Shown here piece after piece: positions 7,358 through 16,083 of a DNA stretch of 64,000 bases; position 1 is the first letter of the stretch, and every line of letters starts with the position of its first letter. The position numbers and the translations under genes were made by a program. The DNA is from JALCOL01 sp022649665 (GTDB taxonomy: Bacteria; Bacillota; Bacilli; Lactobacillales; Enterococcaceae): assembly GCA_030372335.1 (NCBI GenBank), contig JAUDCW010000010.1; one strand, written 5' to 3'. The notes under the pieces are model-generated. The model saw only the letters and a list, made by a program, of their open reading frames with translations. It was not told the DNA's origin and did not search any database.

Positions 7358-9904
7358 ATGGATCTGAAAGATTTCTCGACAAAATTAGCAGAAGCAACGC
7401 AAGAGCTTAGTTCGGAAGAACGAAATGCCTTGATGAAGATGTTCTCGAGCGTTTCAAAAGACATTACCAGCGAACCAAAACAAACACAAACGAGCGAAGT
7501 TTGTACCGAGCACGCTGCCGGCGTTCCTGAAGGGATCACGCCGCGGCTGAAAGCATTAAAAGACAATTATTTGGATCAAAAACCATCGATCACGACTTAC
7601 CGGGCCCGGGCGATCACCAAGATCGCCAAAGAAAATCCCGGGATGCCGAAAATCGTTTTGCGGGCGAAGTGCTTCCGCTATTGCTGTGAAACTGCGCCGT
7701 TAGTGATCCAAGATAATGAATTGATCGTCGGCGCTCCGAATGGTGCTCCGCGTGCCGGTGCTTTTTCACCGGATATCGCTTGGCGCTGGATGGAAGACGA
7801 GATCGATACGATCGGCTCGCGCCCGCAGGACCCGTTCTATATTTCTGATGAAGACAAACGCGTGATGCGCGAAGAACTCTTCCCATTTTGGCAAGGAAAA
7901 TCGGTCGATGAGTATTGTGAAGACCAATATCGCGAAGCTGGCGTATGGGAATTGTCTGGCGAATCGTTCGTTTCCGATTGCTCTTATCACCAATTGAACG
8001 GCGGGGGCGATTCGAATCCGGGGTATGACGTGATCTTGATGAAAAAAGGGATGCTCGATATCCAGCAAGAAGCACGCGAACACTTGAAAGAATTGGATTA
8101 TGAAAATCCGGATGATATCGAAAAGATCTATTTCTATAAATCGATCATCGATACAACTGAAGGCGTCATGATCTATGCAAAGCGGATGTCTGAGTATGCT
8201 GCACAACTCGCCGCGAAAGAAGCGGATCCTAAGCGGAAAAAAGAACTGCTCAAAATCGCTGAAGTCAATGCACGGGTCCCCGCTCACAAACCAGAATCTT
8301 TCTGGGAAGCAGTCCAAGCCGTTTGGACGATCGAATCGCTTTTGGTCGTTGAAGAAAACCAGACCGGGATGTCGATCGGACGTGTCGATCAATATATGTA
8401 TCCTTTCTTCAAAGCGGATCTTGATGCGGGCAAAATGGATGAGTTCCAAGCCTTTGAATTAGCGGGCTGCATGCTCATTAAAATGTCCGAAATGATGTGG
8501 ATCACGAGTGAAGGTGGTTCGAAATTTTTTGCCGGCTACCAACCGTTCGTCAATATGTGTGTCGGCGGTGTCACTCGCCAAGGACGCGATGCAACGAATG
8601 ACCTGACGTATCTTTTGATGGACGCGGTCCGTCACGTGAAAGTATATCAACCTTCGCTTGCTTGCCGGATCCATAATAAATCGCCGCGAAAATATTTGAA
8701 AAAAATCGTCGACGTCGTGCGGGCTGGAATGGGATTCCCGGCTTGCCATTTTGACGATACGCATATCAAAATGATGCTGGCTAAAGGGGTTTCGATCGAA
8801 GACGCCCGCGATTACTGCTTGATGGGCTGCGTTGAACCGCAAAAATCCGGCCGTCTTTACCAGTGGACGTCGACCGCCTACACGCAATGGCCGATTTGTA
8901 TCGAACTCGTATTGAATCACGGGGTGCCGCTGTGGTACGGCAAGAAAGTTTGTCCAGACATGGGTGACTTGAGCCGCTTCAAGACATTTGAAGAATTCGA
9001 TCAAGCAGTCAAAGAAGAAATCAAATATATTACCAAATGGACTGATGTTGCGACCGTCATCTCCCAGCGGATCCATCGCGATCTGGCACCGAAACCGCTG
9101 ATGTCGATCATGTATGAAGGTTGTATGGAACACGGCAAAGATGTTTCAGCCGGCGGGGCAATGTACAACTTCGGTCCCGGGGTCGTCTGGTCCGGCTTGG
9201 CAACGTATACCGATTCGATGGCAGCAATCAAAAAGCTCGTCTTTGACGACAAAAAATATACGCTCCAGCAATTGAATGACGCATTGAAATCAGACTTTGA
9301 AGGTGCTGAACAAGTGCGGACTGATTGCCTGAATGCGCCGAAATACGGGAATGATGACGATTATGCGGATTTGATCGCTTGCGATTTGGTCAACTATACC
9401 GAAGAGGAACACCGCAAATACAAAACACTGTATTCGATTTTGAGCCACGGGACACTTTCAATCTCAAACAATACGCCGTTTGGTCAAATGACCGGTGCTT
9501 CTGCTAATGGACGCAAAGCTTGGACACCGCTTTCTGATGGGATCAGTCCAACGCAAGGTGCTGATTACAAAGGGCCAACCGCGACGATCAAATCGGTTTC
9601 GAAAATGTCAAACGACAGCATGAATATCGGGATGGTGCATAATTTCAAGATCATGAGCGGTCTCCTCGATACACCAGAAGGAGAAGAAAGTTTGATCACA
9701 CTCTTGCGGACTGCCTGCAACTTAGGAAACGGCGAGATGCAGTTCAACTATTTGGATAATCAAACGCTGCTCGATGCCCAGAAGCATCCGGAACAATATC
9801 GCGACTTGATCGTACGGGTCGCAGGCTACAGTGCTTTCTTCGTTGAGCTTTGCAAGGATGTTCAAGATGAGATCATCAGCCGGACGATGTTGACGAAATT
9901 CTAA
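7358..9904 (+). CDS. cutC: Choline trimethylamine-lyase CutC (glycyl radical enzyme)
   Basis: 848 residues. It cleaves choline to trimethylamine and acetaldehyde by glycyl-radical chemistry. The radical glycine is Gly823 (RVAGYSA) and the thiyl cysteine Cys491 (MGCVEP). As I recall the Desulfovibrio alaskensis enzyme, its Tyr208, Asp216, Phe395, Cys489, Glu491, Thr502, Tyr506 and Gly821 map here to Tyr210, Asp218, Phe397, Cys491, Glu493, Thr504, Tyr508 and Gly823, a constant +2 offset. Residues 1-60 form an extra N-terminal region (an amphipathic helix plus linker) that probably targets the enzyme into the shell. The length fits the shorter Firmicutes/Desulfovibrio form, not the approximately 1150-residue enterobacterial form. 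GCGAGGGAG precedes the ATG. Confidence 0.96.
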   Translation: MDLKDFSTKLAEATQELSSEERNALMKMFSSVSKDITSEPKQTQTSEVCTEHAAGVPEGITPRLKALKDNYLDQKPSITTYRARAITKIAKENPGMPKIVLRAKCFRYCCETAPLVIQDNELIVGAPNGAPRAGAFSPDIAWRWMEDEIDTIGSRPQDPFYISDEDKRVMREELFPFWQGKSVDEYCEDQYREAGVWELSGESFVSDCSYHQLNGGGDSNPGYDVILMKKGMLDIQQEAREHLKELDYENPDDIEKIYFYKSIIDTTEGVMIYAKRMSEYAAQLAAKEADPKRKKELLKIAEVNARVPAHKPESFWEAVQAVWTIESLLVVEENQTGMSIGRVDQYMYPFFKADLDAGKMDEFQAFELAGCMLIKMSEMMWITSEGGSKFFAGYQPFVNMCVGGVTRQGRDATNDLTYLLMDAVRHVKVYQPSLACRIHNKSPRKYLKKIVDVVRAGMGFPACHFDDTHIKMMLAKGVSIEDARDYCLMGCVEPQKSGRLYQWTSTAYTQWPICIELVLNHGVPLWYGKKVCPDMGDLSRFKTFEEFDQAVKEEIKYITKWTDVATVISQRIHRDLAPKPLMSIMYEGCMEHGKDVSAGGAMYNFGPGVVWSGLATYTDSMAAIKKLVFDDKKYTLQQLNDALKSDFEGAEQVRTDCLNAPKYGNDDDYADLIACDLVNYTEEEHRKYKTLYSILSHGTLSISNNTPFGQMTGASANGRKAWTPLSDGISPTQGADYKGPTATIKSVSKMSNDSMNIGMVHNFKIMSGLLDTPEGEESLITLLRTACNLGNGEMQFNYLDNQTLLDAQKHPEQYRDLIVRVAGYSAFFVELCKDVQDEIISRTMLTKF

Positions 9905-9934
9905 TGGCGAAACAAAGAAGAGGAATGAAAGCGG

Positions 9935-10885
9935 ATGGGGAATCAGAAGACTGAAAAAATCGAGCGCCAAGCGATGACCTTCAATGTTCAAAAATACAAT
10001 CTTTATGACGGACCCGGCATCCGCACGATCGTGTTCTTTAAAGGTTGTCCGCTTCGGTGCCAGTGGTGTGCCAATCCAGAGGGACTCTCGCGAAAATATC
10101 AAGTAATGTTTAAAGAATCGCTTTGTACCAACTGTCATGCCTGCGTCGATGTTTGTCCGATGGGGATCCACGTGGTGAATGAAGCCGGGGATCATGAGGT
10201 GCGGCGCGATATCGTTTGTTCGGGATGCCGCGCCTGCATGAATGTATGCCCGGCAAAAGCCTTGAATATCACGGGCGAGCTTCACTCGATTTCTGAACTG
10301 ATGAAGGTGATCCATGAAGACGATGCTTTTTATGACATGTCAGGCGGGGGGGTCACGCTTTCCGGCGGCGAATGCACGGCACAGCCGGAAGCGGCGCTCG
10401 CGCTTTTGCAAGCTTGCAAAGAAGATGGGCTCAATACTGCGATCGAAACGTGCGGACATGCCGGAACGAAACAGCTGCTGAAAATGGCAGAGTATATCGA
10501 TCTGTTCTTATTTGATCTGAAACATATGGATCCGGTCAGACATAATGAGCTGACGGGGATCAGCAATGAACGGATTTTGGAAAATCTCAGAAATCTGATC
10601 GACAAAGGATATCACGTCAAGATCCGGATGCCGATGCTCAAGGAAATCAATTCCAGTCAAAAAGAGATCCAGGCGATCGTCGATTTTCTCCTTCCATATA
10701 AGGAGAATTCGAATTTCGAAGGAATCGATCTGCTTCCTTACCATAAATTGGGAGTCAATAAGTACGGCCAGCTGGGAATGGATTATCCGGTCGCTGGCGA
10801 TCCCAGTTTGGATGATGAAGAATTGACAAAGATCGAAGGCTGGATCAAAGAATACGATTTTCCGGTCAAGATCATTCGCCACTAG
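9935..10885 (+). CDS. cutD: CutD, radical SAM activase of choline trimethylamine-lyase
   Basis: 316 residues. The radical-SAM motif Cys38-x3-Cys42-x2-Cys45 (KGCPLRCQWC) binds the catalytic [4Fe-4S] cluster. Two ferredoxin-like cysteine sets follow (CTNCHACVDVCP and CSGCRACMNVCP), as in glycyl-radical activases. It generates the glycyl radical on CutC using S-adenosylmethionine. AGAAGAGGA lies about 10 bases upstream of the ATG. It is the only activase in the window, so it may also serve the second glycyl radical enzyme at 19893. Confidence 0.95.
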   Translation: MGNQKTEKIERQAMTFNVQKYNLYDGPGIRTIVFFKGCPLRCQWCANPEGLSRKYQVMFKESLCTNCHACVDVCPMGIHVVNEAGDHEVRRDIVCSGCRACMNVCPAKALNITGELHSISELMKVIHEDDAFYDMSGGGVTLSGGECTAQPEAALALLQACKEDGLNTAIETCGHAGTKQLLKMAEYIDLFLFDLKHMDPVRHNELTGISNERILENLRNLIDKGYHVKIRMPMLKEINSSQKEIQAIVDFLLPYKENSNFEGIDLLPYHKLGVNKYGQLGMDYPVAGDPSLDDEELTKIEGWIKEYDFPVKIIRH

Positions 10886-10900
10886 AAAGGAGGGATCCGG

Positions 10901-11245
10901 TTGCCGGAAATCAATACCGAGCGGATCATCGAAGAGTCCGTACCGGGAAAACAAGTCACACTCGCACATGTCATCGCTGCGCCGATCAAAGAAGTCTATC
11001 AGGCGCTCGGCATCGACGAGGTTGGGGCGATCGGGATCCTGACGTTGTCACCGTTTGAGACTTCGATCATCGCCGCTGATCTGGCAGTAAAGACGGCCGA
11101 TGTAAGCATCGGATTTTTAGACCGCTTTACCGGCTCAGTCGTTATCAGCGGCGACGTGCAAAGCGTCGAAGTTGCACTGACACAAGTGACGGATGTTCTG
11201 AAAAATGTTTTGGGCTTTGAAGTGGTGGATGTGACGAAAACATGA
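10901..11245 (+). CDS. eutS: EutS/PduU-like circularly permuted BMC-H shell protein
   Basis: 114 residues beginning at TTG, with AAAGGAGGG 7 bases upstream. The N-terminal strand ERIIEESVPGKQVTLAHVIA, then GAIGILTLSPFETSIIAADLAVKTADV, then GFLDRFTGSVVISGDV is the order seen in EutS and PduU, where the BMC fold is permuted and an N-terminal beta-barrel caps the pore. It overlaps the next gene by 4 bases. Permuted hexamers are minor shell components and may bind cargo or bend the facet. Confidence 0.9.
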   Translation: MPEINTERIIEESVPGKQVTLAHVIAAPIKEVYQALGIDEVGAIGILTLSPFETSIIAADLAVKTADVSIGFLDRFTGSVVISGDVQSVEVALTQVTDVLKNVLGFEVVDVTKT

Positions 11246-11685
11246 AGAAGCGGATCTTGCTGATCGGTCCGGTCGACAGCGGCAAATCGACTTTTTGCAG
11301 TGCTTGTGAAAATGAAGCGGGACCCATCAGAAAAGTCGCGAACATCGTTTATTCAAAGCGTTTTATCGATACGCCGGGTGTTTACCTTGAGAGCCCGTGG
11401 ATGCACAAACACTTGATTTCGCTGCAGCAGACGGCGAGTTTCGCACTATTCTTTTTCCCGCTGGGCCGGGTGCGAAAGATCTATCCGCCGGGATTTGCCA
11501 AAGTTTTCAGAGTGCCGAAAATCGGGATCCTGACCTATAAAGATCACCCAGCGGCCTGTGATCTGGAAAAAGGAAAAAAAGTATTACAAGAAACCGGTGT
11601 AATGGATATGTTTTCATTGGATATCAATAACAGAAAAGACTTGGAAATGATCAAAAAACAATTGAATGAAAGGGGGGAGAAATAA
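11242..11685 (+). CDS. eutP: EutP/PduV-like small GTPase-type protein
   Basis: 147 residues with a P-loop GPVDSGKST near the N-terminus, a FIDTPG switch-like motif (about residue 41) and a TYKDH motif in the place of NKxD. This matches the EutP/PduV group of BMC-associated P-loop proteins, whose role (acetate kinase activity or positioning of the compartment) is still debated. It overlaps genes on both sides by 4 bases and 1 base, so it is translationally coupled. Confidence 0.88.
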   Translation: MKKRILLIGPVDSGKSTFCSACENEAGPIRKVANIVYSKRFIDTPGVYLESPWMHKHLISLQQTASFALFFFPLGRVRKIYPPGFAKVFRVPKIGILTYKDHPAACDLEKGKKVLQETGVMDMFSLDINNRKDLEMIKKQLNERGEK

Positions 11686-12824
11686 TGGGAAATTTTCAAA
11701 TGGCAACAAAGATCTTCGAGGGAAAAGGTGCGATCGATGAATTGAAGACGATCCCGATGCACCGCGTCCTTGTGATCTGCGACCCATTCATGGAGAAGTC
11801 GCATAAAGTCGAGCTGGTGACGGATCGTTTAGCTGAAAATGATGAAAAATATCTCGTCTTTGCGGAAGTCGTTCCCGATCCGACGATCGATGTCGTCGCC
11901 AAAGGGATCATCGAAGCCTTGCGGATCAAACCGGATATGCTGATTGCTCTGGGCGGCGGTTCGGCAATGGATACCGCTAAGGCAGTCCGCCATATCTATT
12001 CTGCAATCAGCGGTGCCGAAAATATCGGCATGATCTGTATTCCGACTACCAGCGGTACTGGCAGTGAAGTGACTTCTTTCGTTGTGATCACAGATCCAAA
12101 AGCACAAACCAAGTATGCATTGATCGATCCAAGCTTGATCCCGGATTATGCGATTTTGGATTCGACATTCACGGTCAGTGTCCCGGCGGGGATCACTGCC
12201 GATACGGGGATGGATGTGCTGACCCATACACTAGAAGCCTACGTCTCGACGGCCGCATCGGACTTTACCGACGCTTGTGCCGAAAAGGCAATGAAAATCG
12301 TGTGGGAAAACCTGGAGAATGTCGTGAAAGATGGTCAAAACGAAGAGTTGCGCGGGAAGGTCCACAATGCCTCTTGTTTAGCGGGGATCGCGTTCAACGA
12401 AGCTTCGCTCGGGATTTGCCATAGTTTAGCGCATGCTTTAGGCGGTAAATTCCATATCCCCCACGGGAAAGCCAACGCTTTGCTCTTGCCGCATGTGATC
12501 CTTTATAATGCCGGGCTTGATGTGAGCGAAGACTTGCCGGCGCTGGAAAAATATGAAAAAGCGGCGCGAATGCTTGGGATCCAAGCGGGGACGAAGCGCG
12601 CCACTGTTCACGGACTGATCGCCAACATCCACCGGAAAATGCAGCGGATGAATATTCCAAAATACATTACTGACTGCGGTGTCAATGAAGAAGAATACTT
12701 GGCAGCGATCCCGGAGATGGCGCAAAAAGCTTTAGCAGACCGCTGCACAGCGACGAATCCGCGGCCAGTGGATGAAAAAGCGTTGGAAGAGCTGTATAAA
12801 TCGTTGTGCAGGGGGGGATCATGA
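11685..12824 (+). CDS. cutO: Iron-containing alcohol dehydrogenase (ethanol-forming)
   Basis: 379 residues of the group III alcohol dehydrogenase family. It has ALGGGSAMDTAKA (NAD-binding glycines, about residues 86-98), IPTTSGTGSEVT, and metal ligands in DTGMDVLTHTLEAY, GICHSLAHALGG and PHGKANALLLPHV. In this pathway it should reduce acetaldehyde to ethanol and regenerate NAD+ for the aldehyde dehydrogenase. GGGGGGAG precedes the ATG. The next start overlaps its stop. No targeting extension is obvious. Confidence 0.93.
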   Translation: MGNFQMATKIFEGKGAIDELKTIPMHRVLVICDPFMEKSHKVELVTDRLAENDEKYLVFAEVVPDPTIDVVAKGIIEALRIKPDMLIALGGGSAMDTAKAVRHIYSAISGAENIGMICIPTTSGTGSEVTSFVVITDPKAQTKYALIDPSLIPDYAILDSTFTVSVPAGITADTGMDVLTHTLEAYVSTAASDFTDACAEKAMKIVWENLENVVKDGQNEELRGKVHNASCLAGIAFNEASLGICHSLAHALGGKFHIPHGKANALLLPHVILYNAGLDVSEDLPALEKYEKAARMLGIQAGTKRATVHGLIANIHRKMQRMNIPKYITDCGVNEEEYLAAIPEMAQKALADRCTATNPRPVDEKALEELYKSLCRGGS

Positions 12825-13387
12825 TGCTCTTTATTACGGAAAGCGAATTGACCGACCGTTATCGCAAAACCCCGTTTGCAACATATACAGTTGCTGCTGA
12901 AACCAAGCTCACGCCGGCCGCGCGTCAATATCTGCTGGATCATCAAGTGGAGATCACGACCAGCGAACAAGCGGCGGAACAAGCCGCTGAAAAAACAGTT
13001 GCCAGTATCGAAGCACCAACAGCTACAGCTGTGTGCGAATTTTATTTCGACGAAATGATCCTCGTGATTTTAGACGCCGGCCGGATCGCTGCGAAGCAGA
13101 ACTTGGCGATCAGCGTGGAATTGTTTCAATTGGCAGAGGCGGCGGAAAAAATCAAAGAGGCTCCTGCGGCAGACGGCCTGCCTGAAGCCGTGCAAGCGAA
13201 GCCGCTTTGCCACTTGACTTCGGTTTGTGTCACCAGCAAATTCGGCGAGCTGCTGCTCGCGCTCAAACGCATTCAGAATTATTTGCGCTTATTGAAACGG
13301 GAAACTGATCCGGCAAAAGCGGCAAATTTGGAATTGATCGATCAACAAATTATGAAGTTGGAGAATAAATTGATAGGAGCGGATTGA
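12821..13387 (+). CDS. EutT-like (cobalamin adenosyltransferase-like) BMC accessory protein
   Basis: About 188 residues. The N-terminus (FITESELTDRY, then AETKLTPAARQYLLDHQVEI) resembles the start of EutT, and the helical remainder fits an adenosyltransferase-like bundle. The start is either of two tandem ATGs at 12821 and 12824, just after a run of seven G; the first overlaps the alcohol dehydrogenase stop. No cobalamin-dependent enzyme is present here, so an adenosyltransferase activity would be out of place. It may have been kept for another role, such as a structural one. The assignment is by resemblance only. Confidence 0.62.
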   Translation: MMLFITESELTDRYRKTPFATYTVAAETKLTPAARQYLLDHQVEITTSEQAAEQAAEKTVASIEAPTATAVCEFYFDEMILVILDAGRIAAKQNLAISVELFQLAEAAEKIKEAPAADGLPEAVQAKPLCHLTSVCVTSKFGELLLALKRIQNYLRLLKRETDPAKAANLELIDQQIMKLENKLIGAD

Positions 13388-13388
13388 A

Positions 13389-14228
13389 ATGTCAGAACTT
13401 GATCTCAAAAAATGCGACGAATTAGTGTCTCGTTTTGAAAAGGTGATCAAGCGGCCGATCAAAGACAACTCACCGGTTTACTACACCGGCGTTGACTTAG
13501 GGACAGCATGTGTCGTATTGGCTGTTTTCGATGAAAATTACCAACCGGTTGCTGGTGCCTATGAATATGCTGATGTTGTAAGAGATGGGATGGTTGTTGA
13601 TTATATCGGTGCCATTTCGCTCGTTAAAAAGCTGAAAAGTCAAATCGAAGAAAAATTGGAAACAGAATTGATTTATGCAGCGGCTGCGATCCCGCCGGGG
13701 ACCGATGAACTTGATTCAGGCGCGATCAAAAATGTCGTGCAAGGAGCCGGCTTTGAACTTACGGCTCTTTTGGATGAACCGACTGCTGCGAATAATGTTT
13801 TAGAGATCAAAAATGGTGCAGTCGTCGATATCGGCGGAGGCACGACCGGGATCTCGATTTTGGAAAACGGCAAAGTCGTTAAAGTTGCAGATGAAGCAAC
13901 GGGCGGGACCCACTTTTCGCTGGTAGTCGCCGGTGCCTATAAAGTCCCTTTTTCTGAAGCGGAGCTCTATAAGCGCGATGAAAAAAATCACCAAGAACTG
14001 CTGCCAGTGCTGAAACCGGTCATCGAAAAAATCGCTTCGATCATTTTGCGGCAAACTCAAGGATACGATATCAACGGGATTTATTTAGTCGGCGGAACGG
14101 CTTGTTTGGCGGGAATCGAAAAAATCGTGCAGCAGGCTACTCAGATCCCGACATTTAAGCCTGTTGATCCGATGTTCGTCACGCCGCTTGGGATCGGCCT
14201 CAGCTGTACAGATCAAGTGATCGATTAG
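13389..14228 (+). CDS. eutJ: EutJ-like actin/Hsp70-fold chaperone-type protein
   Basis: 279 residues with the actin/Hsp70 ATPase fold: phosphate-1 motif YYTGVDLGTACVVLAV, phosphate-2 motif AVVDIGGGTTGISIL (about 138-152) and adenosine motif IYLVGGTACLAGI (about 236-248). This matches EutJ, a conserved member of Eut and glycyl-radical BMC loci thought to help assembly or reactivation. GGAGCGG precedes the ATG. It lies among shell and accessory genes in the same order type as eut loci. Confidence 0.92.
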   Translation: MSELDLKKCDELVSRFEKVIKRPIKDNSPVYYTGVDLGTACVVLAVFDENYQPVAGAYEYADVVRDGMVVDYIGAISLVKKLKSQIEEKLETELIYAAAAIPPGTDELDSGAIKNVVQGAGFELTALLDEPTAANNVLEIKNGAVVDIGGGTTGISILENGKVVKVADEATGGTHFSLVVAGAYKVPFSEAELYKRDEKNHQELLPVLKPVIEKIASIILRQTQGYDINGIYLVGGTACLAGIEKIVQQATQIPTFKPVDPMFVTPLGIGLSCTDQVID

Positions 14229-14239
14229 GAGGAATCAAG

Positions 14240-14539
14240 ATGGAATGCCGTATTATCAAATCTCCTGGGAACGGGACACTCGCGATTTTAAATCGCCGCA
14301 AAGGTTCAGGCCCGAAAAGTATTATCGATAATCACGATGCAGTCGGTCTGGTTCAAGGAAAACTGATCGAGATGGTCTGCGCCGCTGATGTCGCGGAAAA
14401 AGCGGTCGGCGTGACAGTCGAAGACATTCGCGGGAGCTGTCCGCAGAATATGATCATGCTGGCGATTTTCGGCGACACGGCTTCGGTCGTTGCCGCCATT
14501 GAAGAAATCAAAAGGAAGGAAAAGGATCACGAATGGTAA
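14240..14539 (+). CDS. Divergent BMC-domain protein with N-terminal extension
   Basis: 99 residues. After a basic stretch of about 32 residues (IIKSPGNGTLAILNRRKGSG), one BMC-like domain follows in normal order: AVGLVQGKLIEMVCAADVAEKA, then MIMLAIFGDTASVVAAIEEI. The pore loop reads RGSCPQN, quite unlike the facet proteins, and it carries a cysteine. TTAGGAGG precedes the ATG. It overlaps the vertex gene by 7 bases. It may be a minor shell or vertex-proximal tile. Homology to the BMC fold is likely, but the subgroup is uncertain. Confidence 0.72.
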   Translation: MECRIIKSPGNGTLAILNRRKGSGPKSIIDNHDAVGLVQGKLIEMVCAADVAEKAVGVTVEDIRGSCPQNMIMLAIFGDTASVVAAIEEIKRKEKDHEW

Positions 14540-14796
14540 CCGCAAAGTTGATCGACCATATTTGGGCCACCAGAAAATCTGAAAAATTGAATGGTTTGAA
14601 ATTGATGCTGGCCGAAGTCACCGGCGGGACCCAGGAAGGGGAAAGAATGGTTGTCTGCGACGTGATCGGCGCCGGCATCGGCGATCGTGTGATCGTCGCG
14701 ACCGGTTCAGCGGCACGCCGAATGCTGGATGACGATTCGATCCCGGTCGATGCAGCAGTGATCGGGATCATCGACGAAAGCTGCGAACCGGTCTGA
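14533..14796 (+). CDS. eutN: EutN/CcmL-type pentameric vertex protein (BMC-P)
   Basis: 87 residues with the hallmark pattern of the EutN/CcmL family: LIDHIWATRKSEKLNGLKLMLAEV at the start, VVCDVIGAGIGDRVIVATGSAAR in the middle and VDAAVIGIIDE at the end. Pentamers of this protein cap the twelve vertices of the shell. It is the only BMC-P gene here, as expected for a closed shell. GGAAGGAAAAGGA lies upstream of the ATG. Confidence 0.95.
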   Translation: MVTAKLIDHIWATRKSEKLNGLKLMLAEVTGGTQEGERMVVCDVIGAGIGDRVIVATGSAARRMLDDDSIPVDAAVIGIIDESCEPV

Positions 14797-14827
14797 TCCA
14801 ATCTTAAAACAGAAAGAAAGTGCATCC

Positions 14828-15466
14828 ATGAAGAAATTGATTTGTATCCAAGATGTTGATCATCTTCACGAACTTGGAGAAAACAAGATTTGTGTGGACC
14901 AGCAAACGATCATTACCCCGGCGGCTCGCGATCTGGCGGAAAAATATGAAATGGCTTTTTCAGCGGAAGCCTGCCCGCCACCCTGTGCGAGCGCACCGGA
15001 TTTATTCGCCGGTAATCAAATGATCACCAAAGAGCAGCTGCTGATGCTTTTGAAAAGTCTGCTTTCCGGCGAAGATCTCTCAGCGAGTGCGGTGAAATTT
15101 CAAACCGAATGCCATCCGAATGGACTGAAGGTCGTCAAAGGCAGTACTGTGCAGATGGATGTCTTTGAAACTGGCAATCCGGACGCAAATGTCCACTATC
15201 AAGAATTGATCAGCAAAGACGATTCGAAAATCAGCGCCGGTTTTTTAGAGATCGATCATTCTTCGTTTGCTTGGGAGCTGACCTATGAAGAAATCGACTA
15301 TGTGATTTCGGGAACGCTGACAGTCACGATCGATGGTGTGAAGTATACTGCTAAAGCGGGCGATGTACTCTTTGTGCCAAAAGGCAGCAAAGTGATTTGG
15401 GGTTCCCCGGACTGCGGTCATATTTTTTATGCGACTTATCCGGCGAACTGGGCCGATGCCGTATAA
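14828..15466 (+). CDS. eutQ: EutQ-like cupin protein, possible acetate kinase
   Basis: 212 residues. The N-terminus (ITPAARDLAEKY) matches the EutQ/EutT start, and the C-terminal half (about 110-205) is a cupin barrel with EIDYVISGTLTVTIDG and AGDVLFVPKGSKV. EutQ of Salmonella has been reported to have acetate kinase activity. With PduL it could turn acetyl-CoA into acetate and ATP, and I see no classical AckA in the window. Kinase activity here is inferred from the family. Confidence 0.88.
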   Translation: MKKLICIQDVDHLHELGENKICVDQQTIITPAARDLAEKYEMAFSAEACPPPCASAPDLFAGNQMITKEQLLMLLKSLLSGEDLSASAVKFQTECHPNGLKVVKGSTVQMDVFETGNPDANVHYQELISKDDSKISAGFLEIDHSSFAWELTYEEIDYVISGTLTVTIDGVKYTAKAGDVLFVPKGSKVIWGSPDCGHIFYATYPANWADAV

Positions 15467-15477
15467 AGGAGTAGCTT

Positions 15478-16056
15478 ATGAATGAATCATTAGGTTTTAT
15501 CGAAACGAAAGGGCTGATCGCAGCGATCGAGGCGAGTGACGTCATGCTGAAGTCTTCCGAAGTCGATCTCGTCTCAAAAGAGCGGGTCCGCGGCGGCTTG
15601 GTCATGGTCACCGTCACTGGGGATGTTGCCGCGGTAAAAACCGCGGTCGATGCTGCAGCAAGTGCGATCGCACGTTTAGGAGAGGATCTCTTGGTTTCTT
15701 CCCATGTAATTGCGCGTCCAGACAGCGCGATTCCGACACTTTTAAAGCCGCTCGAAACGAAACCTGAACCGGCGGCCGAAGAAGTCGCGATCGTTATTGA
15801 AGAGGAACCGGAATCAGAACAAGTCATTGAAGAGCTTGAAGAACCGAAACAAAATTTGAGAGACCTCGCGATCTCTGAATGGAGCGCGAATGGTCAAAGA
15901 GACCGGGCGATCGAATTACTAAATACTTACACGGTTGCTGAGCTTAGGGATTTTGCGAAAGAAAATGCTGATTTTCCGATCATCAGAAGAGAGCTGTACA
16001 AAACAAGCAAGCAAAAACTTATTGAAGCCGTAATCGACTACTTTAATAAGGAATAA
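15478..16056 (+). CDS. BMC-H shell protein fused to an acidic linker and SAP-like C-terminal domain
   Basis: 192 residues, about twice a normal BMC-H. Residues 1-85 form a standard BMC domain (SLGFIETKGLIAAIEASDVML, pore RVRGGLVMVTVTGDV). Residues 90-122 are a Pro/Glu-rich acidic linker. Residues 125-192 form a helical domain with TVAELRDFAKEN and KQKLIEAVIDYF, resembling SAP/HeH-type nucleic-acid-binding helices. EutK also has a BMC domain plus a C-terminal DNA/RNA-binding-like domain, so this may be its counterpart. The RGG pore loop is basic compared with the others. AAAGGAG precedes the ATG. Tail function is inferred. Confidence 0.85.
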   Translation: MNESLGFIETKGLIAAIEASDVMLKSSEVDLVSKERVRGGLVMVTVTGDVAAVKTAVDAAASAIARLGEDLLVSSHVIARPDSAIPTLLKPLETKPEPAAEEVAIVIEEEPESEQVIEELEEPKQNLRDLAISEWSANGQRDRAIELLNTYTVAELRDFAKENADFPIIRRELYKTSKQKLIEAVIDYFNKE

Positions 16057-16083
16057 TTCTATTAATGTAGAGGAGCGTCAGAA

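Noticed and set aside
8459..9133. A 224-codon antisense open frame inside cutC
   Set aside because: It lies opposite a firmly identified enzyme gene, has no ribosome site and a composition typical of a shadow frame.
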